Translations under genes and position numbers: made by a program
From: Uliginosibacterium paludis
Lineage (GTDB): Bacteria; Pseudomonadota; Gammaproteobacteria; Burkholderiales; Rhodocyclaceae
Assembly: GCF_039631355.1 (NCBI RefSeq)
Contig: NZ_JBDIVF010000010.1
Location: forward strand, 43,082 to 107,081
Direction of reading: 5' to 3'
Length of the DNA stretch: 64,000 nt
Part shown: in pieces, positions 8,006 through 16,955 of the stretch
How the letters are laid out: the number at the start of each line of letters is the position of its first letter
Position numbering within the stretch: the first letter of the stretch is position 1
The notes under the pieces: generated by a model
What the model was told of the DNA's origin: nothing
The model's database searches: none
What the model saw: the letters and a program-made list of their open reading frames with translations, nothing else

Positions 8006-8500
8006 ATGGGCCTGCCCCGCAAACTCCAGAACATGAACGTCTATCTCGACGGCGTGAGCTACTTCGGCGAAGCCCTCGAAGTCACGCTCCCCAAGCTCAC
8101 CCGCAAGACCGAAGAGGCCCGGCGCGGCGTGATGATCGACATGGGGCAGGAAGCCATCTCGCTCGAGCACAGCTACGGCGGCCTCATGAAGGGCCTCTTC
8201 GATGGCTACGGTGCGGCAGCGATTGACGCCGCCCTGGTGCGCTTTGCCGGCGCGTACGACGAACCCGCCACCGGCACGGTGGAAGCCGTCGAGATCACCG
8301 TGCGCGGCCGCCACAGCGAGATCGATCCGGGCAGTGCCAAGCCCGGTGAGAAGAGCGAGGTGAAGGTCAAGACCGACTGCGTCTATTACAAGCTCGCCAT
8401 CAACAGCGAAGTCATCGTCGAGATCGACTTCCTCAACAACATCGAGCGCATCAACGGCGAAGACCGCCTCGCCGCCCACCGCGCAGCCATCGGCCTCTAA
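8006..8500 (+). CDS. FII: major tail tube protein FII
   Basis: 164 residues (P2 FII is 172). It begins MGLPRKLQNMNVYLDG and contains LPKLTRKTEEARRGVM and GRHSEIDPGSAKPGEK, the conserved tube-family segments. It stacks as hexameric rings inside the sheath. Located 61 bases after FI with an ACCGGAGACC ribosome site region upstream of the ATG. Confidence 0.95.
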   Translation: MGLPRKLQNMNVYLDGVSYFGEALEVTLPKLTRKTEEARRGVMIDMGQEAISLEHSYGGLMKGLFDGYGAAAIDAALVRFAGAYDEPATGTVEAVEITVRGRHSEIDPGSAKPGEKSEVKVKTDCVYYKLAINSEVIVEIDFLNNIERINGEDRLAAHRAAIGL

Positions 8501-8530
8501 GGCCCCACCTACCCGATCAGGAGTCCCGCC

Positions 8531-8830
8531 ATGTCTGAATCTGTCACGCCCATCACCCTCGAAACCCCGATCACCCGTGGCAAGCAGAAGATCACCCAGG
8601 TCACCGTCACCAAGCCCAACAGCGGTGCGCTGCGCGGCGCGAGCCTCGCGGGCCTCATCCGACTGGAGGTCAATGATCTTCACATCGTGCTGCCGCGCGT
8701 GACCACGCCCAACCTCACCACGCAGGAAGTCACCGCGCTGGACCCCGTCGACCTGATGGCGCTGGGGCTGGAGGTGGCCGGTTTTTTTGCGTCGCAGGCT
8801 GCGGTCAGCTCCGCTACCCCGACCGCATAG
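8531..8830 (+). CDS. E: tail assembly chaperone gpE (short product)
   Basis: 99 residues with a Shine-Dalgarno AGGAG at 8520-8523. LDPVDLMALGLEVAGFF near the end and ITRGKQKITQVTVTKPNSGALRG-type N-terminus match the P2 gpE/phage tail assembly family. The gene contains a run of seven T (8782-8788) followed by G in the GFFA codons, which is where the -1 frameshift to E' would occur. The chaperone pair handles the tape measure protein during tail assembly. Confidence 0.9.
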   Translation: MSESVTPITLETPITRGKQKITQVTVTKPNSGALRGASLAGLIRLEVNDLHIVLPRVTTPNLTTQEVTALDPVDLMALGLEVAGFFASQAAVSSATPTA

Positions 8831-8958
8831 AAGACGCCATGGCTGACCTCGCGCTCGTCTTTCACTGGACGCCCCGTGACATGGACCCCATGAGCCTGGA
8901 TGAGCTCATGGGCTGGCATGAGCGCGCACGCCAGCGTCATCAACCGGAGGAGGCCTGA
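8782..8958 (+). CDS. E': gpE' extension made by -1 frameshift (gpE+E')
   Basis: T-TTT-TTT at 8782-8788 is a perfect X-XXY-YYZ slippery heptamer in the E frame. Slipping back one base joins E to an open -1 frame (CVAGCGQLRYPDRIEDAMAD...) that ends at TGA 8956-8958. That frame carries the P2 GpE signature: F-H-W-x-P near its ATG at 8839, then MDPMSLDELMGW. P2 uses a T-run slip at the same place. The 39-residue GpE could also be made alone from ATG 8839. The stop overlaps the start of T. Confidence 0.88.
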   Translation, partial: FFCVAGCGQLRYPDRIEDAMADLALVFHWTPRDMDPMSLDELMGWHERARQRHQPEEA

Positions 8959-11066
8959 TGGCGTTCGACAAACTGAAACTCGAAGTCGTGCTCAGCGCCA
9001 TCGACAAGCTCTCGCGCCCGCTCTCGGCCGCCAAGGGCAAGTCGGGCGAGCTCGCGCGCCAGCTCCAGCACACCCAGGCAAGCATCACGAATCTGCAGCG
9101 CGCCACCCGGGTGCTCGAAGACCGGATGGCCGGTGCCGGCGTGCCCACCCGCGAGATGATCGAGAGCCAGAAAGCACTCGCTCAAGAGGCCAATGCCTTG
9201 AACGAGCGCTACCGCGTGCAGCGCGCACAGCTCACCGCGCTCAACGAACAGATGCGGCGCCAGCAGGCCATCGCTGCCGCCTCCGAACGCATCGGCCGCA
9301 CGCGCGACAGCCTCGCGAAGTCAGGTGTGGGGCTGGGTGCAGCCGGGGCCGCCACACTCGCAGGCGTGGGCAGCACGGTAAGCGCTTATGCCGAAGCGGA
9401 AGATGCCGCCACCGGCCTGCGTGTCGCGATGATGCGGGCCAACCATTCTGTGCCCGAGACTTTCCAGCAGCTCAACGAGCTGGCCACCCAGCTGGGCGAC
9501 AAGCTGCCCGGCACCACGGCCGACTTCCAGACCATGATGACGACCCTCATCCGCCAGGGCATGAGTGCGGAGAGCATCCTGGGCGGGCTGGGCAAAGCCA
9601 CGGCCTACCTCGCCGTGCAGATGAAGATGCCGACCGATCAGGCCGCCGAGTTCGCCGCCAAGATGCAGGACGCGACCCGCAGCACCGAAGGCGAGATGAT
9701 GGATCTGATGGATGTGATCCAGCGCAGCTTCTATGCCGGCGTCGATCCGGCCAACGTGCTCAACGCCTTCGCCAAGCTCTCGCCCGCACTCGGTGTGTTG
9801 AAGGCGCAAGGCCTTGAAGGGGCGCGTGCGCTCGCCCCCTTGATCGCCCTGATGGATCAGGCGGGCATGGCGGGCGAAGCCTCAGGTAACGCGATCCGCA
9901 AAGTGCTGCAGATGTCGCTCGACGCGAAGAAGGTCGCCAAGGGCAATGCCGCCGGCGGCATCAATCTCGACTTCACCAACGGCAAGGGTGAATTCGGCGG
10001 CCTCGATCAGCTCTTCGCGCAGCTCACCAAGCTGCAGGGCATGAGCACCCAGAAGCGGCTCTCCGTCATCAAGGAAATCTACGGGGATGACGCCGAAACG
10101 CTGCAAGTCGTCTCGCTCCTCATCGACAAGGGCAAAGCCGGCTACGCCGAAATGCAGCAGAAGATGGCGGCCCAGGCAGAGCTGCAAGCCCGGGTGAACG
10201 AGCAGCTGGGCACACTCAAGAACGAATGGGAAGCCGCCAGCGGCAGCTTCACCAACCTGCTCGCCACCGCGGGTGCCGCGCTCGCCCCCGACCTGAAGGC
10301 GCTGATCCAGTGGATGGGAGACGCGAGCGCTTCGGTGCGCGCCTTTGCGGCCGAGCATCCGCGGCTCATGACCTGGCTCATGCGCATCGCGGCGGGGCTG
10401 GGCGTGCTGCTCGTGGTGCTGGGCGCACTGCTGATCGGGGCGGCTGCCCTCCTCGCGCCCTTCGCGATGATGGGCACGGCGATGGCCGGCGTCACCACCG
10501 CCGGCACGCTTGCCACCGGCGCCTTCACCTTGATGGGGGGTGCGGTGAGTGCGGTCACTGCTTTCCTGCTCGCGAACCCGATCGTCGCGATCATTGCCGG
10601 CATCGCGGTGGCGGCCACGCTGATCTACAAGTACTGGGAACCCATCAAAGGCTGGTTCAAGGGCCTCTGGTCCGAGATCACCCAGGCCTTCTCCGAAGGC
10701 ATCGGCGGCATCGCGAAGCTCTTGCTTAACTGGTCACCGCTGGGCGCGGTCTATGACAAGGTGCGGCTCGTCGCCGGCCTCTTCGGCAAGAAGCTGCCGC
10801 CCACCGCAGCCGACGCGCTGGGTGCCGTGGCCGAAGCCGGCCGGCAAGCCGGTAGCCAGGCGAGCCAGATCACCAGCGCCAGGACGGGCTTCGCGCCGCG
10901 TGCCGCAGCGGCCCCCGTCGTGCAGTCCGGCCCCGCCACCTTCCAGATCTACGCCGCCCCGGGCATGAACCCGGCCGAGGTCGCGAACCTCGTCGATCAG
11001 AAGCTGCAGCAGCGTGACACCGCCGTGCGCGCCCGCCTGCGCTCCCGCTTTGCAGACAACCACTGA
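8958..11066 (+). CDS. T: tail tape measure protein T
   Basis: 702 residues (P2 gpT 815). The N-terminus is an extended coiled coil with QLQHTQASI and LNERYRVQRAQL heptads, followed by the TP901-type core (TTADFQTMMTTLIRQGMSAE, KMQDATRSTEGEMMDLMDVIQRSF). A long hydrophobic section at about 475-560 (LGVLLVVLGALLIGAAALL, AIIAGIAVAATLIY) is the membrane-inserting part. It sets tail length and is ejected with the DNA. ATG 8958 overlaps the E' stop. Confidence 0.93.
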   Translation: MAFDKLKLEVVLSAIDKLSRPLSAAKGKSGELARQLQHTQASITNLQRATRVLEDRMAGAGVPTREMIESQKALAQEANALNERYRVQRAQLTALNEQMRRQQAIAAASERIGRTRDSLAKSGVGLGAAGAATLAGVGSTVSAYAEAEDAATGLRVAMMRANHSVPETFQQLNELATQLGDKLPGTTADFQTMMTTLIRQGMSAESILGGLGKATAYLAVQMKMPTDQAAEFAAKMQDATRSTEGEMMDLMDVIQRSFYAGVDPANVLNAFAKLSPALGVLKAQGLEGARALAPLIALMDQAGMAGEASGNAIRKVLQMSLDAKKVAKGNAAGGINLDFTNGKGEFGGLDQLFAQLTKLQGMSTQKRLSVIKEIYGDDAETLQVVSLLIDKGKAGYAEMQQKMAAQAELQARVNEQLGTLKNEWEAASGSFTNLLATAGAALAPDLKALIQWMGDASASVRAFAAEHPRLMTWLMRIAAGLGVLLVVLGALLIGAAALLAPFAMMGTAMAGVTTAGTLATGAFTLMGGAVSAVTAFLLANPIVAIIAGIAVAATLIYKYWEPIKGWFKGLWSEITQAFSEGIGGIAKLLLNWSPLGAVYDKVRLVAGLFGKKLPPTAADALGAVAEAGRQAGSQASQITSARTGFAPRAAAAPVVQSGPATFQIYAAPGMNPAEVANLVDQKLQQRDTAVRARLRSRFADNH

Positions 11067-11078
11067 GCCCCACCCGCC

Positions 11079-11288
11079 ATGGACGAATTCGAACTCGCGA
11101 GCCAACACGAAGCGCTCCGCCGCCGCCTGGCACTCGCCCTGCGCAAACCGGAAGGCCCGGCCGCGACCGGTGCTTGCCTCTGTTGTGAGGAGCCCCTCCC
11201 CCTTGGCCTGCGCTGGTGCAATGCCGAGTGCCGGGATGACTGGGCGCGCATCGCCCGCGCAGAAAGGCAGCGCCCGTGCAGCGAGTGA
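11079..11288 (+). CDS. small zinc-ribbon-like phage protein
   Basis: 69 residues. Cysteines at 33, 35/36, 47 and 51 (CLCC ... WCNAEC) form a plausible C-x2-C...C-x3-C zinc site after a basic helix. It lies between T and U, where P2 has no gene, and its stop overlaps the ATG of U (TGATG), so it is cotranslated with the tail operon. The sequence resembles short phage zinc-finger proteins of unknown role; no DNA-binding function should be assumed. Confidence 0.7.
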   Translation: MDEFELASQHEALRRRLALALRKPEGPAATGACLCCEEPLPLGLRWCNAECRDDWARIARAERQRPCSE

Positions 11289-11722
11289 TGATGGCGCTGG
11301 GCCTCTTCGTCTTCTCGGTCGATACCGCCGCCTACCAGAGCATTGCCCGCAAGCTCGCCTGGCGGCACCCGTCGGCCGCACGCGTGGGCGCCCGCCCGGC
11401 GCACCAGTTCCTGGGCGTGGATGACGAGAGCATCACGCTCACTGGTGTCACCCACACCAGCCTCGCCACGCTCGGCCGCGTCTCGCTCGAAGTGCTGGAG
11501 GAGATGGGCAACACCGGGCAGGCCTGGCTTCTGATCGGAGGGGATTACAAGATCTACGGCCACTACCTCATCGAGGGGCTGGAGACCACGCACACCGAGT
11601 TCTACCCGGACGGCACCGCCCGCAAGATCGAGTTCAGCCTGAGCCTGAAGCGCGCCGACGAAGGCCCGGGCCTCATCATGGGCGTGATCAGTGATGTGGC
11701 CAACAAGGTGCTGGCGCGATGA
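11288..11722 (+). CDS. U: phage tail protein U
   Basis: 144 residues from ATG 11288, beginning MMALGLFVFSVDT just like P2 gpU (MMMVLGLFVF). HQFLG, the ITLTGV strand and RKIEFSLSLKR are family features. gpU is a tail terminator/completion protein. A GTG four codons upstream at 11276 is possible, but the ATG overlapping the upstream stop fits the P2 start exactly. Confidence 0.92.
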   Translation: MMALGLFVFSVDTAAYQSIARKLAWRHPSAARVGARPAHQFLGVDDESITLTGVTHTSLATLGRVSLEVLEEMGNTGQAWLLIGGDYKIYGHYLIEGLETTHTEFYPDGTARKIEFSLSLKRADEGPGLIMGVISDVANKVLAR

Positions 11723-13113
11723 GCGGCATCCCCACGGCCACAACAGCCAACCTCATGCAGGCTTCCCCCGGGGCGCTGCCGGCCGTCAAACCCGCCTGGT
11801 CGGTGAGCTTGGGTGGCCGCACGCTCACCGATGTGTTCGCGCCGCGCCTCATCAGCCTCACCCATACCGACAATCGCGGCTTCGAGGCCGATACGCTCGA
11901 GATCGTGCTCGATGATTCGGATGGCCTCATCGCCCTCCCCTCACGCGGCGTCACCCTCTCGCTGCGCCTGGGCTGGGAAGGCAAGTCGCTCGCCGACAAA
12001 GGCGAGTATGTGATCGACGACATCGAGCACAGCGGCCCGCCCGATCAGCTCACGCTACGCGGCCGCAGTGCTGATCTACGCCAGGGCATCACGAACAAGC
12101 AGGAGCGCTCCTGGAGCGGCCAGACGGTGGGCGCCATCGTCGAGAGCGTGGCCGCCGCCTACGGGCTGGAGGCCCGCGTGTCGGCCCGGCTCGCTGGCGA
12201 AGTCATCGAGCATATCGATCAGACCAGCGAATCGGACGCAAACCTGCTCACCCGCATCGCGGAGGATTTCGATGCGCTCTGCACCGTCAAGAAAGGCCGG
12301 CTGCTCTTCATGCCAATCGGGGAAGCCGAGAGTGCGACCGGGATCCCCTTCCCCACGGCGACGGTCACGCGCCAGAGCGGCGACCAGCACCGCTTTGCGA
12401 TTGCCGAGCGCGACAGCTACACCGCTGTGCGCGCCTACTACCAGGACCTGCGCGCCGGCCGCACCGGCGAGATCCTCTTCGATGGCGCGCAGGTCAAAGC
12501 CGTCATCGAGAAAGCCTCCGCCGCCAAGCGCCGCCACTACAGCAGCGTCGTGGCCGTCTATGCCGCCAAGGGCCAGACCTCCACCTACGGCCAGGTCACA
12601 GTCAGCAGCGCCGGCAGCCAGCACACCACCCTGCGCGGCAATGCCCACACGCTGGCGCTCCAGAGCACGGATACCCTCAAGGCCCTCAGCCACGTCTATG
12701 CCACCCGCGCCGCAGCCCTCAACGCCGCCCGGGCCGCCTGGAAAACCATCGAGCAAAAAGCCGCCAAGACCGCCGCCCAGCTCGATGCCGACATCGAGCA
12801 GAACAACGCCATCGAGCTCAGCACCGAGCGCACCAAAACCCTGCGCCACACCTACGCCAGCAAAACGAACGCCGAGCGTGCCGTGCGGGCGGAATGGCAG
12901 CGCCTGCAGCGCGGGCTCGCCACCTTCAACCTCACGCTCGCCCTGGGCCGGGAAGACCTCTTCCCGGAGCTGCCCGTCACCGTCGAGGGCTTCAAGGATC
13001 AGATCGACGCCGCCACCTGGCTCATCACCCGCGTGACCAACACACTGAACGACGCCGGATTCACCACCGCGCTGGAGCTGGAGCTCAAGGCCGCGTCTGC
13101 CCGCGCAGATTAA
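11719..13113 (+). CDS. D: phage late control/tail protein D with enlarged insert
   Basis: 464 residues against 387 for P2 gpD. N-terminal LISLTHTDNRGFEADTLEI, IDQTSESDANLLTRIAE and C-terminal RGLATFNLTLALGREDLFPE are near-identical to gpD, the baseplate hub below the spike. The extra length lies before the C-terminal domain: a segment at about 323-350 (LSHVYATRAAALNAARAAW) looks like a diverged copy of the following LRHTYASKTNAERAVRAEW (about 375-393), linked by a helical KTAAQLDADIEQ stretch. Last gene of the tail operon, followed by a terminator. Confidence 0.93.
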   Translation: MSGIPTATTANLMQASPGALPAVKPAWSVSLGGRTLTDVFAPRLISLTHTDNRGFEADTLEIVLDDSDGLIALPSRGVTLSLRLGWEGKSLADKGEYVIDDIEHSGPPDQLTLRGRSADLRQGITNKQERSWSGQTVGAIVESVAAAYGLEARVSARLAGEVIEHIDQTSESDANLLTRIAEDFDALCTVKKGRLLFMPIGEAESATGIPFPTATVTRQSGDQHRFAIAERDSYTAVRAYYQDLRAGRTGEILFDGAQVKAVIEKASAAKRRHYSSVVAVYAAKGQTSTYGQVTVSSAGSQHTTLRGNAHTLALQSTDTLKALSHVYATRAAALNAARAAWKTIEQKAAKTAAQLDADIEQNNAIELSTERTKTLRHTYASKTNAERAVRAEWQRLQRGLATFNLTLALGREDLFPELPVTVEGFKDQIDAATWLITRVTNTLNDAGFTTALELELKAASARAD

Positions 13114-13140
13114 GCACCGCGCAATCATTGCGCAGTGATG

Positions 13141-13167
13141 ACAAAGCCCGCTGTGAGCGGGCTTTGT
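13141..13167 (+). terminator. hairpin terminator after tail gene D
   Basis: Perfect 12-bp inverted repeat (13141-13152 with 13156-13167) with a three-base GTG loop, 27 bases after the D stop. The 3' arm ends CTTTGT, so the U-run is short, but the position at the end of the late operon fits. The 272 bases between it and the next gene show no other feature. Confidence 0.75.
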
Positions 13168-13439
13168 GCCATGTATGAACCGGGTTTTACACAGTTTCTG
13201 GGGACAATTCGAGCGCCAGACCGGCCCCATCGGGATGCCCCGAGGGACGTGCGCCTCAAACCATCGGATGCCCGTCTATTCGGTTGGCATTGAGCTGAAT
13301 CAAACCGTGCACGTGCAGTGCGTCACGGCTCGCCCCTTGGGGCAGGTTTCGTCCGAATATTGGTGATGAGAAAGTTTGACGGTTTGCGGCCAGGAGCGGA
13401 GGGTCAGGCTTGCTGCCGGTTAGCCCTAAAGGAGAAAAA

Positions 13440-14402
13440 GTGCAACTGCCTGAAGAATTCCTTCAAGCAAAGCTGATACAGCGATTTCATCGCTTTGCCA
13501 TTTTTGAGCATGGTGAGCACGCATACTTTGGCCTTTTGGGCGAAGATGGTATTAACAATTACTTCCAGTGCTCTCGTGCTGTCATTACTGGGCTTGCTTT
13601 GGAATTTGGAGGCATGGCCGGACACATGGAAGCTTTATCAAAAAGCTTACCGCCATCGCCACAATTGGTTCCGTTTTATACCACCATGGTATTTGCAGGA
13701 GCCCTGCACGGAGGCGATGCCGGCGGCCAAGTAATGCTGAATTTCTTCACTCCATCTGGCAATGGCCTGACAACCATTTTGAACGCAGAGTGTGCGGCAA
13801 CGCTTGAGTTTTCTCTAAAAAACTCGCTCGACGCCCTTCCTCACAGGCCGAAACCCGCTAACATATTCAACACTTACACACCTGGGGCTGAGTCAAAATC
13901 CTCCTCGACAACAGAGTATTTTGGGCAACAGTACCCTTCCAAAACGCTTGAAGCACTCGGCTTACTAATGGTGCGAGCGAACCTTCTCGATCGAGCAATG
14001 GTTCAATTATTCACAAAACTAAGCGGCTTAAGCACAGACAAAGCTGAGGCCTTGTTTTTCTCAAGCCGCAATAATGCGGCACGCGTAGGAATGATAGTGG
14101 CACTACTTCCGACTGTTGACATCAAGAAAGAACAAAAAGAAGACATTAAAAAGTCCCTTGATAAAGCTCGATCAGTGATGGACCAGCGCAACGACCTTGT
14201 TCATGGGGAATGGCGCTTTAATGAAGACAAAATGGCGGTGGACCTCTTCACTCCAACTGCGCCGAAGCCAGAGAAGAGGCATAAGACACTTACGGTAACT
14301 CCGCAGTTCATTGAGGCACTTGCATCTGAATACAGAGGAGCGACCATGATGATATCTGCCGCCTGTCACTATCAAACTCCAGCCGGCAACAAGGATACAT
14401 AG
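13440..14402 (+). CDS. putative HEPN-like protein in prophage accessory locus
   Basis: 320 residues from GTG 13440, which has an AAAGGAG site at 13428-13434; a TTG at 13410 is an alternative. Lower GC than the tail genes, suggesting separate acquisition. The C-terminal half is helical, with a LLMVRANLLDRAMVQLF segment and then MDQRNDLVHGEW, where R250 and H255 form an R-x4-H motif. This motif in a helical context is the signature of HEPN domains, many of which are RNases in toxin or anti-phage systems. The N-terminal half is unrecognised. Position just beyond the last tail gene is typical of prophage cargo. The defence role is inference. Confidence 0.6.
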   Translation: MQLPEEFLQAKLIQRFHRFAIFEHGEHAYFGLLGEDGINNYFQCSRAVITGLALEFGGMAGHMEALSKSLPPSPQLVPFYTTMVFAGALHGGDAGGQVMLNFFTPSGNGLTTILNAECAATLEFSLKNSLDALPHRPKPANIFNTYTPGAESKSSSTTEYFGQQYPSKTLEALGLLMVRANLLDRAMVQLFTKLSGLSTDKAEALFFSSRNNAARVGMIVALLPTVDIKKEQKEDIKKSLDKARSVMDQRNDLVHGEWRFNEDKMAVDLFTPTAPKPEKRHKTLTVTPQFIEALASEYRGATMMISAACHYQTPAGNKDT

Positions 14403-14809
14403 CAAGCTAGGATGAAGGTGAATCCGGTTTCCAGGGTCTTTCCTCGCCGCAGTGACCGCTCCCCGGACTCCGCTTTGCTGCATCCGGGCTACGTTTTAAA
14501 TGCCTGCTTTTTTCCCCGACCGACCGCTCTGGAGCGAAAAGTGTCTCTCGAAGTCGCGCAAAGCAGCCATCTGCCGGAGCGGCTGCTATGCGGATAACAT
14601 GGAGGGCAGGTGCCGGCCAGGAGCGGACGATCGAGCCTGCATGCCGGAAGCAATAATTCGCGGGGGTCGAAGTGCCTGCAGGGTGTGCCCCCTGCCAATA
14701 AGTGGGGCCGAATTAGCTCGGCGAGCACCACCCTCTTGAATGGTGCCAACATGGCCTAGAAGCAGAACACAAGACCACTTATCCGCAATTTGTGGCGAGG
14801 AGATGAAAA
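14403..14809 (+). other. 407-bp gap between two accessory genes
   Basis: No gene with family support. It has a CGGCCAGGAGCGGA segment at about 14614-14630 that also occurs at about 13387-13400 before the HEPN-like gene, plus short inverted repeats (for example GCAGCC...GGCTGC near 14560-14590). It looks like debris joining separately acquired modules. Short frames on both strands were judged non-coding. Confidence 0.5.
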
Positions 14810-15880
14810 ATGGATTTGAAGGTAGCCAGTCGCTTGAGACCTGTCACCGAGGCTGGGACTTCGGTTGGTCGCATCTATCTGTACCCGCTGCAGGAAAAAG
14901 ATTTGAATAACTTCGAAAAGCTTCCCCCTGCGGACGTCATCAAGCAGGTCAGGAATTTGCTCACCAGCATTGGCAGCCTGACCTTGGAGTCCGAAGAAGC
15001 ACCGGATCGTATTCCTCTCGATCCTGAAATCACGACTACGCTTTCGCAAGAAGAGGTGGAGCAGCTTGCTGAAGCCTATGTGAAATCGTCTGAGTGGCAG
15101 ACAGCTCTGAAAGACAGTCAAGAACGCACACCTGTTGCGCGGGAGGCGGGTGAAAAGGCTTCGGCTTACCTGATTCGGCTGGTTGAGGACGAAGTCCAAC
15201 AGCTTGGTCAGAAGACGAAGCAACGGCACGAGAAGATGCTTGGCTCCAGTCGTGGCATATTTGACCAAGTGCAGAAGAGCACAGATGCTTTGGGCGTGAC
15301 GTTGAGCGAATTCGAAAAACTCACCAAATCACATGGCGTGACGGCAGCGGGGAGCTATTCCGCTAGCAAAGACGACCTTAGTGAGGTCAATTCTTTGATG
15401 GCGGATCTAGCTTGGACTCGTGGGGAAGAGCGTGCAGAAGAATTGGAATTGCATCGACTCACTGGTCAGATGACAGCTGATTCCGCTAAGGCCCTCAAAG
15501 ATTTGGTGGCAGCGGCTACGAAAATGATGGGGGATATGGACGCGCGTGACATTCGAAACGATAAGTCGACGCGCAGGCAAATCATAATTGCAGTGTGGTC
15601 TGTTGGTATATCTGCAGTCTTTGCGTTAGTCGCTTTAATATTTTCTGTGCTCTCATACTTTCAAGACAGAAATAACAACACCACCGATGACCAGTGGCAG
15701 ACGAAAGTATTGACTGTTATCGAACAGGTAAGTCAGCAGCATTCCGCTCTTCAGCGAGAAACTCAGGCACTTCAGGCACAGGTGGAGTTGCAGGGTGCTC
15801 GCATCACTGAGCTGAGAGCAATTCAGCGCGCCACCGCCAAATCAATTGGAACGTCACGCCCCCTCTCCAAGCCCGAATAG
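14810..15880 (+). CDS. membrane-anchored coiled-coil protein, unknown function
   Basis: 356 residues starting at ATG 14810 after GAGGAGATGAAAA. The first 240 residues are soluble, acidic and helical. A hydrophobic segment at about 263-287 (IIIAVWSVGISAVFALVALIFSVLSYF) is probably one transmembrane helix, followed by a polar Asn-rich turn and a C-terminal coiled coil with Gln-rich heptads (VIEQVSQQHSALQRETQALQ). I do not recognise the family. Location in the prophage cargo block suggests an exclusion or defence role, which is inference only. Confidence 0.7.
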   Translation: MDLKVASRLRPVTEAGTSVGRIYLYPLQEKDLNNFEKLPPADVIKQVRNLLTSIGSLTLESEEAPDRIPLDPEITTTLSQEEVEQLAEAYVKSSEWQTALKDSQERTPVAREAGEKASAYLIRLVEDEVQQLGQKTKQRHEKMLGSSRGIFDQVQKSTDALGVTLSEFEKLTKSHGVTAAGSYSASKDDLSEVNSLMADLAWTRGEERAEELELHRLTGQMTADSAKALKDLVAAATKMMGDMDARDIRNDKSTRRQIIIAVWSVGISAVFALVALIFSVLSYFQDRNNNTTDDQWQTKVLTVIEQVSQQHSALQRETQALQAQVELQGARITELRAIQRATAKSIGTSRPLSKPE

Positions 15881-16019
15881 CTTTTTAAGGTAGGAAATCC
15901 TTCCTGCTCGCCGGAAAGATGGGCAAAAAGGGGCTTTGCGTGAATTTATTTCCGGGATCTTATCCAGCAGTGGCCGGAGTTATAAAGCAAAATTGCTGTC
16001 AAAATTTAAGGGCTTCACT

Positions 16020-16859
16020 ATGCACAGCATCCCGAAACAGCTCTATCGATATCGCAGCATTGAAGGCGAAGCACAAGCAAGAACCCAACGCTTGATCGAG
16101 ACGGGAATTCAATACTTCGCCGCTCCCACTTCTTTCAACGATCCGTTCGACAGCCGCCCAGATTTCACTCTGTCGGGCACAGAGGACGAAGTTCGTGCCT
16201 ATCTGAACGAAATGTGGTCGCGACAAGCGCCGCATATCTCCAGCGAAGACAGAAAGCGAGAGATCGAGGCGATCCTTCGAGACCCGAATCGCGATCCGCG
16301 CTTGCCAGAAAACAGTATGCAAACCGCCGCTGTCTACGAAGCCATGGTCACCGCCAAGATAGGCGTGATGTGCCTTTCTGCGGTAAGAGATAGCGTCCTC
16401 ATGTGGTCTCACTATGCCGATTGCCATCGAGGTATCTGTCTCGTATATGACACGTCAGATGAATTCTTTGCCACGGCGCAACCGGTTCACTATCAACACG
16501 CGAGGCCGCAAGCAAACCCAATAGCTCATACACCTGAGGAGATGCTGGACAACGCCATCTTTACGAAGTCAGACGCATGGTCGTATGAGCAGGAGTGGCG
16601 CATCCTGCACTATCAGCGAGGCCCCGGTGAGCGCCAAATGCCACCAAACTGTCTGCGCGCTGTCTTGCTGGGTGTTGCTGCATCCGACTCCACGAGAAGA
16701 CTAGTTGAGTCTTGGGCAAAATCATCCGAGGCAAAGCCACAAGTCATCCGAGCTCGTCTTTCCCCATCGGCTTTTGAGATTCAGTTCCCAGGAGACAGTG
16801 GTGAAACCTCTCAGGTCAATCCTCACAACCCTTTAATTCTTAAAGGCGGTCAAGATTGA
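16020..16859 (+). CDS. DUF2971 family protein
   Basis: 279 residues from ATG 16020 with an AAGGG site 8 bases upstream. Typical DUF2971 features: LYRYRS near the start, FAAPTSFNDPFDSRPDF, VMCLSAVRDSVLMWSHYADCHRGICLVYD in the centre (given here as a region, residues about 118-145), and SYEQEWRI. The family is scattered in bacteria and often lies in mobile elements; its activity is not established to my knowledge. The gene stands alone with no overlapping partner. An upstream TTG at 15936 would add 28 residues without family support. Confidence 0.8.
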   Translation: MHSIPKQLYRYRSIEGEAQARTQRLIETGIQYFAAPTSFNDPFDSRPDFTLSGTEDEVRAYLNEMWSRQAPHISSEDRKREIEAILRDPNRDPRLPENSMQTAAVYEAMVTAKIGVMCLSAVRDSVLMWSHYADCHRGICLVYDTSDEFFATAQPVHYQHARPQANPIAHTPEEMLDNAIFTKSDAWSYEQEWRILHYQRGPGERQMPPNCLRAVLLGVAASDSTRRLVESWAKSSEAKPQVIRARLSPSAFEIQFPGDSGETSQVNPHNPLILKGGQD

Positions 16860-16955
16860 CTTCCGGCCGATTACTTCGCTAACCCTTCCGTCGAGAGGAC
16901 GCTCGCCCGGCATGCCGTTCAAGGCCGTAACCCGGAATCCGGGCCCGAGTAGTAG

